Counted from the stretch's first letter, positions 20,795 to 30,792 are shown. The stretch is DNA of 64,000 nucleotides from Caballeronia sp. SL2Y3 (GCF_022879575.1 NZ_CP084260.1:2232001-2296000); one strand, 5' to 3'. Notes: generated by a model not told the origin, from the sequence alone. A program made the numbers and translations.

Positions 20795-21914
20795 GCTCTG
20801 CCCGAGTTTCCCCCGGGCCGCTGCTTACCAGCGATACGACGCGTTGGCGCTGTACACGGTGCCGTTGCGGCTCGTACCTGCACCCGCCTTCAGCACGAGG
20901 TTTTGCGTGACGCGCAGGTTCAGCGCGACGGCCGCAGCCGCATAGCCTTGGAACGACGCACCGCCCACACCGACGGACATGGTCTTGTCCTGATCGATGT
21001 TCGGAACCATCGCCAGCGCCGTGGCCGCCGCGATGCCCGAGTAGGCGCTGCGGCCGATGCTGTTCACCTGGTTCTGCATGCCGCTGACAGCGTTATCGGT
21101 GTAGCTGTTGGCCTGCGACACCGCGTCGCCCAGCTGCTTGACGTTGACCATGTCCGTGTCTTGCGTACCCGCAGCCACGTTCGTGATCTGGCGTTCGTTT
21201 CCAGCCGAACCCACCGACACGGTCTGCGCACGATCCGCCACGGAGCTGGCACCCAAAGCAACGGAGTTGTCCGCCGTCGCCTGGCTGTTCGCGCCGATCG
21301 CAGTGGCGTAGTTGCCGCTTGCGAGCGAACCTGCGCCATAGGCGGCGGTGTTCATGCCGGTTGCCTGAGCGTGTGCGCCAGCCGCCGTTGCATGCGGGCC
21401 GCTCGCGACAGCCGCTTCGGTCGTGCGGTCGCCGTTTGCTGCGAAGAGCGGACTGTCGTTCGCCGTCACGTTCTGGATGGAACTGGCCAGCGCATCCAAC
21501 TGCGCCTTGTTGGCCAGGTCCGTCGGCGCGACGCCGGCCTGAACATTGTGAATCTGCGTGCCGTTGGCGCCCGCGAGCGTAATGTTGCCGTAGTCGTTCT
21601 CGCCGCTGGCGCCGGTGTCGAACGTCACCGCAGTCTTTGTCGCCTTGTTGCCGCCGTCGTACAGACCGGACTGCTTCAACTGGCCCACCGTGGCAACGTC
21701 ACTGTCGGCGATACCGTCAGCAATGTTCGTGATCCGCAGCTTGTCCGTGCTGTTGCCGAACGAAACCGTGTTCGCCTGGTCGGCGACCGCGTTCGTCGCC
21801 AACGCCACAGCGTTTTCGGCCGTCGCGGAAGCATTGCCGCCGATGGCGATGGAGTTCTTGCCCGTCGCCGACGAGTCGATCAGGACCGAGTTGGCGTGGA
21901 AGTACTTCATGCCG

Positions 21915-22694
21915 CCGCCGTTCGTCGCGGTGCTGACTGCGGTCGAGAGGCTCGTGATGTCGCTTACCACCGTGCTAACCGTTGTCGACACCGAGTTGAT
22001 ACTGGTCGACATCGAGCTGATGGTCGTCGACATCGAGTTGACGCCGGTGGAGATCGACGTGGACAGCGAACTAAAGCCGGTCGGTCGACAACGCGTTCAC
22101 CGTGCTGTTGGTCGTGCTCAGGCCACTCGACAGGCTGCTCACCGCGCTGTTGGTGGTGCTCAGGCCCGTCGACAGCGTGTTCACTGCGGTCGACACGCTG
22201 TCGACCTTGCTGCTCGTCGTGCTCAGGCCCGTCGACAGCATGTCGACCCGGCTATTGGTCGTGCTCAAGCCGGTCGACAGGCTGCTCACTGCACTGCCGG
22301 TCGTGCTGAGGCCAGTGGACAGCGAACCAACGCCAGTCGAAATGGAGTTGGACAACGAATTCACGCCAGTCGACAGACTATCAACCTGGCTGCTCGCCGT
22401 GCTGAGGCCGGTCGAGATGCTGTCGACCTTGCTTCCGACCGTGCTCATGCCGGTCGACAGGCTCGTTACCGCGCTGTTCGTCGTGCTGAGACCGGTGGAC
22501 AACGTATTCACGGAACTCGACATCGAGCTCGCGTTGCTATTGACGGTGCCAAGGCCCGTCGAAAGGCTGTTGACCGCGCTGTTCGTGGTGCTGAGCCCCG
22601 TCGAGAGGCTGCTGACTGCGCTGTTTGTCGTGCTGAGGCTCGCCGAAATGCCGCTCACGGTGCTCGTGGTGGAACTCAGGCCGGTAGAGAGCGA
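21915..22694 (-). repeat. Coding repeats of the adhesin stalk (42-bp units)
   Basis: Imperfect 42-bp repeats encode 14-residue SLST units (SLSTGLSTTNSAVS and variants), about 15 in the first frame and weaker ones after the frameshift. They form the left-handed coiled-coil stalk. Their DNA similarity would allow recombination that changes stalk length. Confidence 0.85.
22078..22086. repeat. Tandem 4-bp duplication that breaks the adhesin frame
   Basis: CGGTCGGTC on the plus strand is two copies of CGGT plus a C. Deleting one copy restores ...LSTGFSSLSTSISTGVN.. across the junction. The two frames differ by exactly one base modulo three, as a 4-bp gain requires. Confidence 0.8.
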
Positions 22695-23000
22695 ACCCGA
22701 ATACGTCGCTGTGTTATTGAAGCCGGTGCCTGTTCCACTGGAGCACGCCGTCACGACGGGCACTCCCGCCCACGCAGATCCATGCCCGAACAGGAGCGCG
22801 ACCGATGCCGCCACGCCGGCCGTGACCCGGCCGTTCAGGACGGCCTTGGCGAGGCTGAACTCCCCCGACGCTGCGCCGCTCCCGTTCCCTGCGGCGACAG
22901 CGCCGCTCGAGACCTTCTTGCCACGCGCCATCGCGGTTTCTGCGACGGCGACGAACGTCCCTGCCTTCTCATTCCAAATACTGCGGTATGACTTATTCAT

Positions 23001-23444
23001 AAACCGAATTGACCCACAAAAACGAGTGTCTTTTACAAAAAAAGAAAGAAACACCTTTGACCAAGACAGAGGATATTCACGCACGCACCTTTCTTAAAGC
23101 GGACACATCCTAAATTCGAAGAAACTCCATCGACACCACGATAATGCGGCCGCACAGATTTTCAGCAAATTCCTATATACGAATGACTCAGCACCCAATA
23201 GCCAAGAACAGGGCGTTCAGGCGTCGTTCAGGTCCGGGCGCGACGAGAAATTTTGTTAAAACGAAGCAGAAATAGTCGCGGCCATTCGCTAGGCGCGGAA
23301 GAAAATCATTTGGCAATGCGACGCACCGCCTGCGCGGCGGCGGTCAAGCTAAAGACAGGCGGACTGCGAAGATGGCTAAATGGCCGGTCAGAAAAAGCCG
23401 GCCAATAGCTTATAGCGGGGAAAAGATCAGTATGCGGAGGTGGA
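23001..23444. other. AT-richer intergenic region upstream of the adhesin
   Basis: The 444 bp lie between the last DUF2827 gene and the adhesin start. There is no plausible gene on either strand. The part next to the adhesin is A-rich (AAAAAAAGAAAGAAA near 23036) and is probably the adhesin promoter and leader. A weak stem TGGCCGG/CCGGCCA (23381-23404) lies just behind the DUF2827 operon and may act as its terminator. Confidence 0.5.
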
Positions 23445-24572
23445 TCAGCGCAGCGCCTTATCCATCAAGGCATTCAGCAATTGGCTGTAGTCAGCGACGA
23501 GTTTCGGATCGTCCGGTAGGAAACGCGAGATCGCTTTACGCTGCTCCTCGCGATACTGCGCGGCTTGCTGGTCGTGGCCGTCTATCGCCTCGATGACTCT
23601 GCGCGCTCCTTCACTCACGTTGTTTGCCTGGTAGTAGTAACCGAGATCCGTGCACAACGTCGCATTGTGCACAAGCGGGTATCCTTGCCAGCACACCTCG
23701 AGGTAAAAATAATTCAGCGGATTCTCCCATTGGTGAGAGACAACGATATCCGTCTTTTCTGCCAGGAAAGTCGGCGTATCGAAGCGCCCGAGAAATACCG
23801 CCTTGTGTTGGCGCACGATATCAAGTTGGTTCATCAGCGAGATAAATTCCCTGCAATTGATTGCAAGGTGCTGCGCGTTGGTCACTTGGAGCAACTCGAT
23901 GGCGTCCGGCCGCTCACGATAGGCGAGCTCCGCAATCATCGCCGGATACAGGCAGAATTTGACGACGTTAATGTTAGGTTCCATCACGCTCAGTCGCCGC
24001 GGACCGCCGTATGGACGGTACTGACCCGAGTCGGGCAAATGAGCCGTGCGTGCGTTCAGAAACACCGGGCTCCAAATGAAAGGAACGACTCGCGCTGTCT
24101 GTCGACGCAGCACTTCGAAATAGGGCTGACTGATATTGGCGACCTGCGGGATCATCCAGATGTCGTCGTAACGCTGATTGACGAACAGGTTGTCCCCGAA
24201 GCTGGGCTTGTTGAACAGAATGGATTCCATCGTGTGGACATATTCGAATCCGCAACAATAGGAAACAAGCCGCGCGCCCCGCTGCTTCAGGTACTCGGTC
24301 GCGCCCGGGTCGATCTGCCCGCCCAACTCGATAAGCACATCGATGTTGTCCTTCGCGGCGCTGAAGGTCACGGTCGGCCAGCGATTCAGGTCCCACGGCA
24401 GCTTGTCCGTGATCGGAACGTGTGTCGTGTTAACGAGCACCACGCTTTGCACGTTCGGACAATTCTTCAGCGCCTCAGCGAGAAAGACCGCGTTCTGCTT
24501 GATGCCGTTGTTCCACAAAGTCTCGGCCTCGTGATGTAGACCGATCGTAATTACAACACGAAGCTTTTTCAT
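23445..24572 (-). CDS. DUF2827 protein 1, putative glycosyltransferase
   Basis: The 375-residue protein starts MKKLRVVITIGLHHE with GGAG upstream. It shares with the next two genes the pattern LWxNGIxQN near residue 20, a middle (M/F)EPNIxVVKxxxxPMI segment, and SHQWENPxNYxYLExxxxGYPLVHN near residue 300. The last resembles the donor-binding end of GT-B glycosyltransferases, where a Glu and a small loop hold the nucleotide sugar. I recognise this as the Burkholderia-type DUF2827 family, whose biochemical role is not established to my knowledge. It is the last of three tandem paralogues and lies upstream of the adhesin on the same strand, so modification of a surface product is inferred. Confidence 0.78.
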   Translation of the reverse strand: MKKLRVVITIGLHHEAETLWNNGIKQNAVFLAEALKNCPNVQSVVLVNTTHVPITDKLPWDLNRWPTVTFSAAKDNIDVLIELGGQIDPGATEYLKQRGARLVSYCCGFEYVHTMESILFNKPSFGDNLFVNQRYDDIWMIPQVANISQPYFEVLRRQTARVVPFIWSPVFLNARTAHLPDSGQYRPYGGPRRLSVMEPNINVVKFCLYPAMIAELAYRERPDAIELLQVTNAQHLAINCREFISLMNQLDIVRQHKAVFLGRFDTPTFLAEKTDIVVSHQWENPLNYFYLEVCWQGYPLVHNATLCTDLGYYYQANNVSEGARRVIEAIDGHDQQAAQYREEQRKAISRFLPDDPKLVADYSQLLNALMDKALR

Positions 24573-24618
24573 CGTCCGATACTCCAGTGCCGCGCTGTCC
24601 GTTCAATTGTTTCTGCGA

Positions 24619-25778
24619 TCATGTTCTCGCGTAAACCGCCTCTATCGCCTGCGTGTAGATACGCACGTTGTCTTCGTTCTCCGGATCGAGCGTATGGAGA
24701 AACGCTTTCGCTGTCGCACGGTAACTTGCCAGATTCTCATCGTGCACCGTGAAAGCGCGACGCAACGCCTTCCCGCCTTCCCGCCTTCCTCGCAGTCAAA
24801 ATCGTGATAGCGGTAGCCGCAATTCCCGATGAGATGCGAGTTATGAATGAGCGGGTAACCACCGTATAACGCCTCGTAATAGACGTAATTCTGCGGGTTC
24901 TCCCACTGGTGACTGACCACGGCATCCACCGACACCGGCACGATCTGCGCGAACGGGTAACGGCCCTCGAAAAAGCCCAGTCCGTGCTTGACCAGATCGA
25001 GGCTCTGCGCGAATCCCGCGAACGCCGGATGCTCCTTCAGCTTGAAGGTGTTATATGCATACATGCGCTCGATCATGTCGGGATTCTCTCGATGCGCCGC
25101 CTCGCAGCAGAGCATGGGAATGAAACTCGTCTTCACCATGCAGACGTTCGGTTCGAAAATGCCGATACGCCAGCGGCGGCGACCAGGTTGATAGCCGAAC
25201 GACTGCCCTTCCGGTAACTTCGCGACTTCGCGGTCCAGCACCACCGGGCTCCAAAGATGCGGCATGAGTTTGACCGGCGCGCGGAAAAGCGTCTCGAAAT
25301 ACGGCGCGCAGCTGCTTTCGTATTCGGGAAGCGTCCAGACTTCGTCGTAAGGCGCGCCCGAAATCAGCAACGCGTGCTGGAGATTGAAAACCATGCGCTC
25401 GATGTCGATCACATAATCGTTACCAACGCGCATCGTAATGATCTTGCCGCCCTTCTCTCGGAACTTGATCGACCATTCGCGGTTGAGTTGCGCGCTCATC
25501 TCGATCATCACGTCGAGCGTGGTCATCGCCGTTTCCATGTCGATGAGCGGCGCCGGCGAATCCACCAAAAAACGCTTCGCGTCTTCCGGACCGCCGTCTC
25601 CGCCGCCCGTCACGAGGTAGGTGGCCTTCACGCGCGGCGAGAGTTTCAGCAACATCACAAGATAAAGGCAATTCTGGAAAATGCCGTTTTCCCAGAGCGA
25701 CTGCTCGCCTTTACGGATAAAGATCGATACGCCGACATTGAGCCGTTCCGGCATACGGGAATGTGTTTGCTTGTTCAT
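24619..25778 (-). pseudogene. DUF2827 protein 2, C-terminus shifted by an 8-bp duplication
   Basis: Up to about residue 330 this is a close paralogue of its neighbours (LWENGIFQN, IFEPNVCMVKTSFIPML, SHQWENPQNYVYYEALYGGYP). After DFDCEEGGK the current frame becomes Arg/Ser-rich and stops at 24642. Another frame continues as ALRRAFTVHDENLASYRATAKAF... to a stop at 24619, matching the paralogues. Removing one GCCTTCCC unit at 24767-24789 restores it. The start ATG at 25778 overlaps the preceding stop (ATGA), so it is translationally coupled. The missing tail is short and the truncated form may be partly active. Confidence 0.78.
24767..24789. repeat. Octanucleotide repeat GCCTTCCC, 2.9 copies, in DUF2827-2
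   Basis: Two full copies and 7 of 8 bases of a third are present. The gene is in frame with one copy fewer. An 8-bp unit shifts the frame by two, which matches the observed offset between the two reading frames. Confidence 0.85.
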
Positions 25779-26932
25779 ACGCCGAGCTTCGCCTCGCTAC
25801 CTTTGAAAAGGTTCAGTAACCGGTCGGCAAAGCTGTCCAGGTTCGCTTGATTGAAGGGATTCACTGAGTCGATGACACGCTGCGCGCGGGCTCGATAATC
25901 GGCAAGCGACGCATCGTGTTCCCGCGCCGCGCGCAACAGTTGGCGCCCGCCTTCCTGCGAGTCGAAACCCGGGTAGTAGTACCCGGCGTCGAGCCAAGGC
26001 GAGTTGTGCACGAGCGGATAGCCGCCATACAGCACGTCGAGATAAAGATAATTCTGGTCGTTGCCCCATTGATGCGACACGACAGCATCGGAGAATTGCG
26101 CCATGAAGCCCGCAATATCGTTGCGCCCGTGGAAGGTTGCCTTGCTGTCTTTTACGATATTCAGGGAGTTGGCCATCTGCACGAGCGTCGGATGGTCCTT
26201 CATGTGCAATGTGTTCAGCACATGCATGTGTGACACGCTGGAAGGATCGCTCCGGTAAGCCTCTTCGCAGGCGAGCATGGGAATGCTCGACGTTTTGACA
26301 ACTGAAATATTCGGCTCGAAGATCGACACGCGGAAGCCCTGCCGCTGCGCATGAGCATTCAGCGACCCCTCGGCGCGCGGCTGATATCCGTAATGAAGTC
26401 CATGTTCGCTGACCTCCGCGATGCGCTGCTCCAGAAACTGCGGATGCCAGATGAAGGGCACGAGATGCACAGCGCAACGGTGAAGCGTGCGCATCATCGG
26501 AATGGAGAGACGGTCTTTGGCCATTAACCAGATCTCGTCGTAACGGTCCGGCCGCATTACGTGCACCGGTTTGTCGAACACCGGCGATTCGACGAGTCCC
26601 ACATACGGCTGGCCGCAACAGTAATACACGACCTTCTTGCCTCGCGCACGCATCAGGTCGAGCCACTGCGTGTCGAGCGCGCCACCCATCTCGAAGATGA
26701 CGTCGACGTGATCCGTCGCGTCGTGGGTCCGCATGATGCGCATGCCTTTCGCCGACGCATCCACTTGCGGAGGCAACATGTTCTGATCACCGACGTCGAT
26801 GAGTGAAACGCTTTCTACGAAAGGCAACCGCTGCAACGCCTCACCCAGGAATACAACGTTCTGGCCGAGACCATTCTGCCAAATGTTTTGTCCTTGATGC
26901 GTGACGACAGATATTCCGATTCGAATAGTCAC
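25775..26932 (-). CDS. DUF2827 protein 3, putative glycosyltransferase
   Basis: The 385-residue protein starts at a GTG (MTIRIGISVVTHQGQNIWQNGLGQN), chosen because paralogue similarity begins there; the frame is open to 27361 but the extension has no likeness to the family. It keeps the shared IFEPNISVVKTSSIPML and SHQWGNDQNYLYLDVLYGGYPLVHN segments. It is the first gene of the three-gene DUF2827 operon and overlaps the second by 4 nt. The hydrophobic N-terminus is a Rossmann strand, not a signal peptide, so the protein is cytoplasmic. A role as a glycosyltransferase is inferred from fold-like motifs. Confidence 0.78.
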   Translation of the reverse strand: MTIRIGISVVTHQGQNIWQNGLGQNVVFLGEALQRLPFVESVSLIDVGDQNMLPPQVDASAKGMRIMRTHDATDHVDVIFEMGGALDTQWLDLMRARGKKVVYYCCGQPYVGLVESPVFDKPVHVMRPDRYDEIWLMAKDRLSIPMMRTLHRCAVHLVPFIWHPQFLEQRIAEVSEHGLHYGYQPRAEGSLNAHAQRQGFRVSIFEPNISVVKTSSIPMLACEEAYRSDPSSVSHMHVLNTLHMKDHPTLVQMANSLNIVKDSKATFHGRNDIAGFMAQFSDAVVSHQWGNDQNYLYLDVLYGGYPLVHNSPWLDAGYYYPGFDSQEGGRQLLRAAREHDASLADYRARAQRVIDSVNPFNQANLDSFADRLLNLFKGSEAKLGV

Positions 26933-27698
26933 AGTTGATATCTCAGAAATGCGGGACTGCGTGTTTTGAAATGAACGTGCATGTTTCGGCTTTGTATCGG
27001 CAAAGCTTGGCTGCGCCGCGGAATTACACATTCCCGGCCCGAAGTCCCCACGGACGAGCGGAAGCATCAATGAGTCTAAAGGACGAACGGGCAGCCTACC
27101 GCTTGAATATATAGAAGATTGTCGAAATTTCCCAGCGATCCAGAAATTTATAAGAGTAGTCCCAGTGTTTCGAATCCTGCAAGGAAGCGAAGCGCAGCCG
27201 CTGGACGTGCGCGAGAAGAAGACGGAGGGAACGAATTGGTTAAGGTTTGACAGGACGCTATCGCTTCGAGCGCAGAGGTAGCGGTCTTCCGGTACACGGC
27301 ACGCGTCACTGCCGCCTGCGGCACCGAGTTCCGCACACTTCAGCCAGACAAAGGCTGACAATTACTTGGCGAATGGCGATAATCTTTGCGTCTGGACAAT
27401 TAAATCGCTAATCAATTGCTTTTTATCATTCTATTTATCTAGGCAATTCGGAATAGTCGTCATTCGGCACATAACCATCCACTGCTAATATGGCGACGAG
27501 CATGACGTCCGTAGTTAATCCGGATGAGCGAATCAACTGACCGAAAGTCAGTTAATTCTCGTCATGTTCATTTTCATCAGGAACGATCTTGCATAACCGC
27601 CGGAACTGAAGCTTCCATATCGGAGTTCAGCGCCGAATGCGAGTTAAAGTTCCGTCACAGGCAAGCTGTTCCCTTTATTAATTAGCAGGAATCTCGTT
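26933..27698. other. AT-richer intergenic region between the DUF2827 operon and the small peptide gene
   Basis: The 766 bp separate two divergent transcripts. The left part should hold the DUF2827 promoter; AT-rich stretches with TATATATTC and TTATAAATTT lie at 27100-27160 on the minus strand. A 142-codon open stretch runs into DUF2827-3 from 27361, and a plus-strand stretch near 27160-27275 is also open, but neither resembles a known protein. The 7-bp inverted repeat AACTGAC/GTCAGTT at 27535-27553 lies about 150 bp before the peptide start and could be an operator. Confidence 0.5.
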
Positions 27699-27827
27699 AT
27701 GATTAAAATCGATCGCAGCGCGTTGACGCAAGCGCAGGTGGCAGGCGGCTCCACGAAGAGCAGTTCCAGTTCCACTTCGTCGACAACCGTCAATATCAAC
27801 ATCTCGTCGCAAACTATACTGCCCTGA
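27699..27827 (+). CDS. Small Ser/Thr-rich peptide with Gly-Gly leader-like N-terminus (42 aa)
   Basis: ATG at 27699 follows AGGA with 7-nt spacing. The product has a charged start MIKIDRSALTQAQVAGG, which looks like a double-glycine leader, then a tail of mostly Ser and Thr (STKSSSSSTSSTT) ending VNINISSQTILP. The tail contains one N-x-S/T site (NIS). There is no hydrophobic signal. It lies alone, divergent from the DUF2827 genes, and is followed by a hairpin. Gly-Gly leaders are removed by C39 peptidase transporters when peptides are exported, but no such transporter is in this window. It could instead be a chance ORF; the ribosome-binding site and unusual composition argue for a real gene. 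Confidence 0.5.
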   Translation: MIKIDRSALTQAQVAGGSTKSSSSSTSSTTVNINISSQTILP

Positions 27828-27876
27828 ACGCCGTAAGCGCACTAGCCGGTCTGGCACGCGTTAAAGGTGTAATAAA

Positions 27877-27909
27877 GTTGTCCGGCTCGGGTTAACCGAA
27901 CCGGACAAC
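27877..27909 (+). terminator. Hairpin behind the small peptide gene
   Basis: GTTGTCCGG-C-TCGG pairs with CCGA-A-CCGGACAAC (one mismatch) around a short loop, 50 bp after the peptide stop. There is no clear T-tract, so termination is likely but not certain. Confidence 0.5.
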
Positions 27910-28066
27910 GAATTCCGGGCAGCGCACGAGCTTTCCCGCAAGGCCTTTGTTCTATTGAGTTGCGACGTCGATCTAGCCATAAGAACAACGCCAGCGCAAC
28001 GTAGCGGGTCCCACACGAGGCGATCTCACCGCGTAGGTTCAGAGAGACCGCCCCGCACTACCCTTC

Positions 28067-28699
28067 TTACTTCTGCGGTGCAAGCTCACTCGCAGCACGC
28101 GCTAGCCGCGTCACTTCCTCCCAATTCTGCGCAGCGAGCGCCGCCTTCGGCGTCAGCCAAGATCCCCCGACACAGACGACATTCGGCTGCGCGAGAAACA
28201 GCGACGCCGTCTCCGCAGTAATACCGCCGGTCGGGCAAAACTTCAGATTCGGGAACGGCCCATAAAACGCCTGCAGCATCGGAACGCCGCCCGCCTGCTG
28301 CGCGGGGAAGAACTTCACGATTTCATAGCCCAGTTCCATCGCGGTAATGATGTCGCTCGGCGTCATCACGCCCGGCAGCAGCGGCAATCCAGCGTCCTGC
28401 GCGGCCTTATGCATGTCTTTCGTCAGGCCCGGCGACACGCCGAACTGTGCGCCAGCCTTCTTCGCCTGCTCGCAATGCTCCGGCTTCGTAATCGTGCCAA
28501 CGCCGACGACGATGTCCTCCGCGAGTTGACTCGCGCGTTCAATCGCCCCGATGCCCGCCGCCGTGCGCAAGGTGATTTCGAGCACCTTCACGCCGCCCGC
28601 ATGCAGCGCCCGCGATACATGTTCGCCCTGCTCGACCGAATCGAATGCGAGCACCGGAATGACCGGGCCCAGACGCACGATTTCGCTTACCGTCTTCAT
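28067..28699 (-). CDS. eda: 2-keto-3-deoxy-6-phosphogluconate aldolase Eda
   Basis: The 210-residue protein has the Eda motifs LEITLRTAAG (catalytic Glu) and IVKFFPAQQAGG (Schiff-base Lys), plus CPTGGI. It cleaves KDPG to pyruvate and glyceraldehyde-3-phosphate. The start is preceded by AGAAGGAGTCG. It lies 80 bp behind edd on the same strand and completes the Entner-Doudoroff pair. Confidence 0.96.
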   Translation of the reverse strand: MKTVSEIVRLGPVIPVLAFDSVEQGEHVSRALHAGGVKVLEITLRTAAGIGAIERASQLAEDIVVGVGTITKPEHCEQAKKAGAQFGVSPGLTKDMHKAAQDAGLPLLPGVMTPSDIITAMELGYEIVKFFPAQQAGGVPMLQAFYGPFPNLKFCPTGGITAETASLFLAQPNVVCVGGSWLTPKAALAAQNWEEVTRLARAASELAPQK

Positions 28700-28779
28700 G
28701 TGATGCGACTCCTTCTTGTGTGCGGCGACGCTGTCGTCGGACCGCGGGTTTCTTCAGGTTCGACCTGTGGCTTGATTCG

Positions 28780-30687
28780 CTAGCGTCCATGCACCATTTG
28801 ACGATCGGCGTGGCCAGCGGTCACCGTCGCGCCGCCATCCGTCGACGCGGTCCTCGCGCCGATCAGCGGACCGAACACCGACGCGCCCTCCTCGGCCGGC
28901 AACGCCGCGCTGCGGAACACGCCGAACAACTCGCGCCCGAAGCCGACTTCGTTCTCCGCCTGATTCGCCGGCGCTTCGACTTCGCGCGACGCCCATTCGC
29001 GTGCATCGATCTCGATGTCGAGCACGCCAGCCGGCGCGTCGATCACGAGCATATCGCCGGTGCGCACCTTGCCGAGCGGCCCGTGCAACAGCGCCTCCGG
29101 CGACACGTGGATCACGGCGGGGACCTTCCCCGATGCGCCCGACATGCGCCCGTCAGTGACCAGCGCGACATGGAAGCCCTGATCCTGCAACACGCCGAGA
29201 AGCGGCGTCAACCGATGCAGTTCCGGCATGCCGTTCGCGCGCGCCCCCTGAAAGCGCACGACCGCGACGAAATCGCGCTTCAGCTCGCCCTTGTCGAACG
29301 CTTCCTGCACTTCTTCCTGCGAATTGAAGACGATGGCCGGCGCCTTCACCACGCGATGCTCCGGCGCCACCGCCGAAATCTTGATGACGCCGCGCCCGAG
29401 CTTGCCCTGCATCAGCCGCAAGCCGCCGTCCGGCTGGAACGGCTCGCGAATGCCGCGCAGCACCTTCGTGTCGTGACTTTCGGCGGCGCCGTCGACCCAT
29501 TGCAGCTTGCCGTCGATGAGCTTCGGCTCCTTCGTGTAGTGCGACAAGCCGCGGCCCGCGACCGTCTGCACGTCCTCGTGCAGCAAGCCGCCTTCGAGCA
29601 GATTGCGCACGAGAAACGCCACGCCGCCCGCCGCGTGGAAGTGGTTCACGTCGGCCTTGCCGTTCGGATAAATCTTCGCGAGCAGCGGAACGACCTGCGA
29701 CAACTCGTCGAAGTCGTTCCAGTCGATCACAATGCCCGCCGCCCGCGCGATCGCCACGAGGTGCAGCGTGTGATTGGTCGAACCGCCTGTTGCGAGCAGC
29801 GCGACGATGCCGTTGACGATGGCCTTCTCATCGACCACATGGCCGATCGGCGTGTAGTTCCCGCGTTCGAGCGTGAGATCGAGCACGCGGCGCGCGGCTT
29901 CGGCGGTGAGCGCATCGCGCAGAGGCGTGTGCGGATGCACGAACGCCGCGCTCGGCAGATGCAGGCCCATCACTTCCATCAGCATCTGATTGCTGTTGGC
30001 CGTACCGTAGAACGTGCAGGTGCCGTGACCGTGATACGCGGCGGCCTCCGCTTCGAGCAACGCGTCGCGATTGCACTTGCCGGTTGCGAACTCCTGGCGA
30101 ACCTTCGCCTTCTCGTCGTTGGTGAGGCCGCTCGTCATCGGGCCGGCGGGAACGAAGATGGTCGGCAGATGACCGAATTGCAGCGCGCCGATGGCCAAGC
30201 CCGGCACGATCTTGTCGCAGACGCCGAGGCACAGCGCCGCGTCGAACATGTTGTGCGTGAGCGCGACGGCCGTGCTCATCGCGATGACTTCCCGCGAAAA
30301 CAGCGACAGCTCCATGCCCGCGTTGCCCTGCGTGATGCCGTCGCACATGGCCGGCACGCCGCCCGCGAATTGCGCGATGCCGCCGTGTTCGCGCGCCGCC
30401 TGCTTGATGATGTCCGGGAAGCTCTTGTACGGCGCGTGCGCGGAAAGCATCTCGTTATACGAAGACACGATGCCGATGTTCGGCTCGCGCACCGCCTTGA
30501 TTGCGAACTTCTCCTGACCTTCGAGTCCGGCGAAACCGTGCGCGAGGTTTGCGCAGGACAGCGCGCCGCGCGCCGGGAACTTGCCGTGCGCCGCGTCGAT
30601 GCGCGCGAGATACGCCGCGCGTGTGGACTTGCTGCGCTCGATCACGCGGTCGGTGACCTTCTTGAGTTGGGAATGCGGGGAAACCAT
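28780..30687 (-). CDS. edd: 6-phosphogluconate dehydratase Edd
   Basis: The 635-residue protein belongs to the IlvD/Edd family. Iron-sulfur ligands are expected at MCDGITQG and [10 protein letters not shown]; other markers are [14 protein letters not shown] and [13 protein letters not shown] near the end. It converts 6-phosphogluconate to KDPG. The start is set at 30687 ([12 protein letters not shown]) because AAGGAGCTT precedes it; the frame is open to 30741. Its promoter overlaps a HexR-like operator. Together with gntK and gntP it gives a complete route from gluconate to triose. Confidence 0.96.
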   Translation of the reverse strand: MVSPHSQLKKVTDRVIERSKSTRAAYLARIDAAHGKFPARGALSCANLAHGFAGLEGQEKFAIKAVREPNIGIVSSYNEMLSAHAPYKSFPDIIKQAAREHGGIAQFAGGVPAMCDGITQGNAGMELSLFSREVIAMSTAVALTHNMFDAALCLGVCDKIVPGLAIGALQFGHLPTIFVPAGPMTSGLTNDEKAKVRQEFATGKCNRDALLEAEAAAYHGHGTCTFYGTANSNQMLMEVMGLHLPSAAFVHPHTPLRDALTAEAARRVLDLTLERGNYTPIGHVVDEKAIVNGIVALLATGGSTNHTLHLVAIARAAGIVIDWNDFDELSQVVPLLAKIYPNGKADVNHFHAAGGVAFLVRNLLEGGLLHEDVQTVAGRGLSHYTKEPKLIDGKLQWVDGAAESHDTKVLRGIREPFQPDGGLRLMQGKLGRGVIKISAVAPEHRVVKAPAIVFNSQEEVQEAFDKGELKRDFVAVVRFQGARANGMPELHRLTPLLGVLQDQGFHVALVTDGRMSGASGKVPAVIHVSPEALLHGPLGKVRTGDMLVIDAPAGVLDIEIDAREWASREVEAPANQAENEVGFGRELFGVFRSAALPAEEGASVFGPLIGARTASTDGGATVTAGHADRQMVHGR

Positions 30688-30792
30688 CGAAGCTCCTTGT
30701 CTCACTGCGGCGCGCGTGCCGTCGAGTTGTGGATTGGACAATCGCGAAGAACGGCGGCTGCGTCGTTGTTATGTGGCTGGCCGTTTGGCGTC

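Larger units (their letters stand above)
20825..23000 (-). pseudogene. Trimeric autotransporter adhesin (YadA-like), interrupted by a 4-bp duplication
   Basis: The N-terminal part starts MNKSYRSIWNEKAGTFVAVAE, the extended signal-peptide region (ESPR) of trimeric autotransporters, followed by a long signal ending near GHGSAWA (residue ~78). A Ser/Thr-rich stalk follows, made of about 15 units of 14 residues (pattern SLSTGLSTTNSAV). The C-terminal part has YadA head repeats (NSIAIGGNASA, DNSVALGASSVAD), necks (TQDTDMVNVKQLGDAV) and a membrane anchor ending NASYRW. The two parts are in different frames. Removing one copy of a tandem CGGT at 22078-22086 joins them into a ~723-residue protein. 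It is either phase-variable or newly broken. It would be a surface adhesin. Confidence 0.9.

Noticed and set aside
21915..22694. Regular 42-bp repeats that could suggest a CRISPR array
   Set aside because: The units are contiguous, without unique spacers, and keep an open frame encoding the adhesin stalk.
23372..23596. 74-codon plus-strand ORF overlapping the end of DUF2827-1
   Set aside because: Arg/Ser-rich, no ribosome-binding site, antisense to a family member.
27160..27275. Plus-strand open stretch (…GSEAQPLDVREKKTEGTNWL…) that looked like a possible gene remnant
   Set aside because: I could not match it to a known family, it has no start signal and it is short.
26933..27361. N-terminal extension of DUF2827-3 to 27361
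   Set aside because: The extra 143 codons have no counterpart in the two paralogues and no ribosome-binding site. The GTG at 26932 aligns with the family start.
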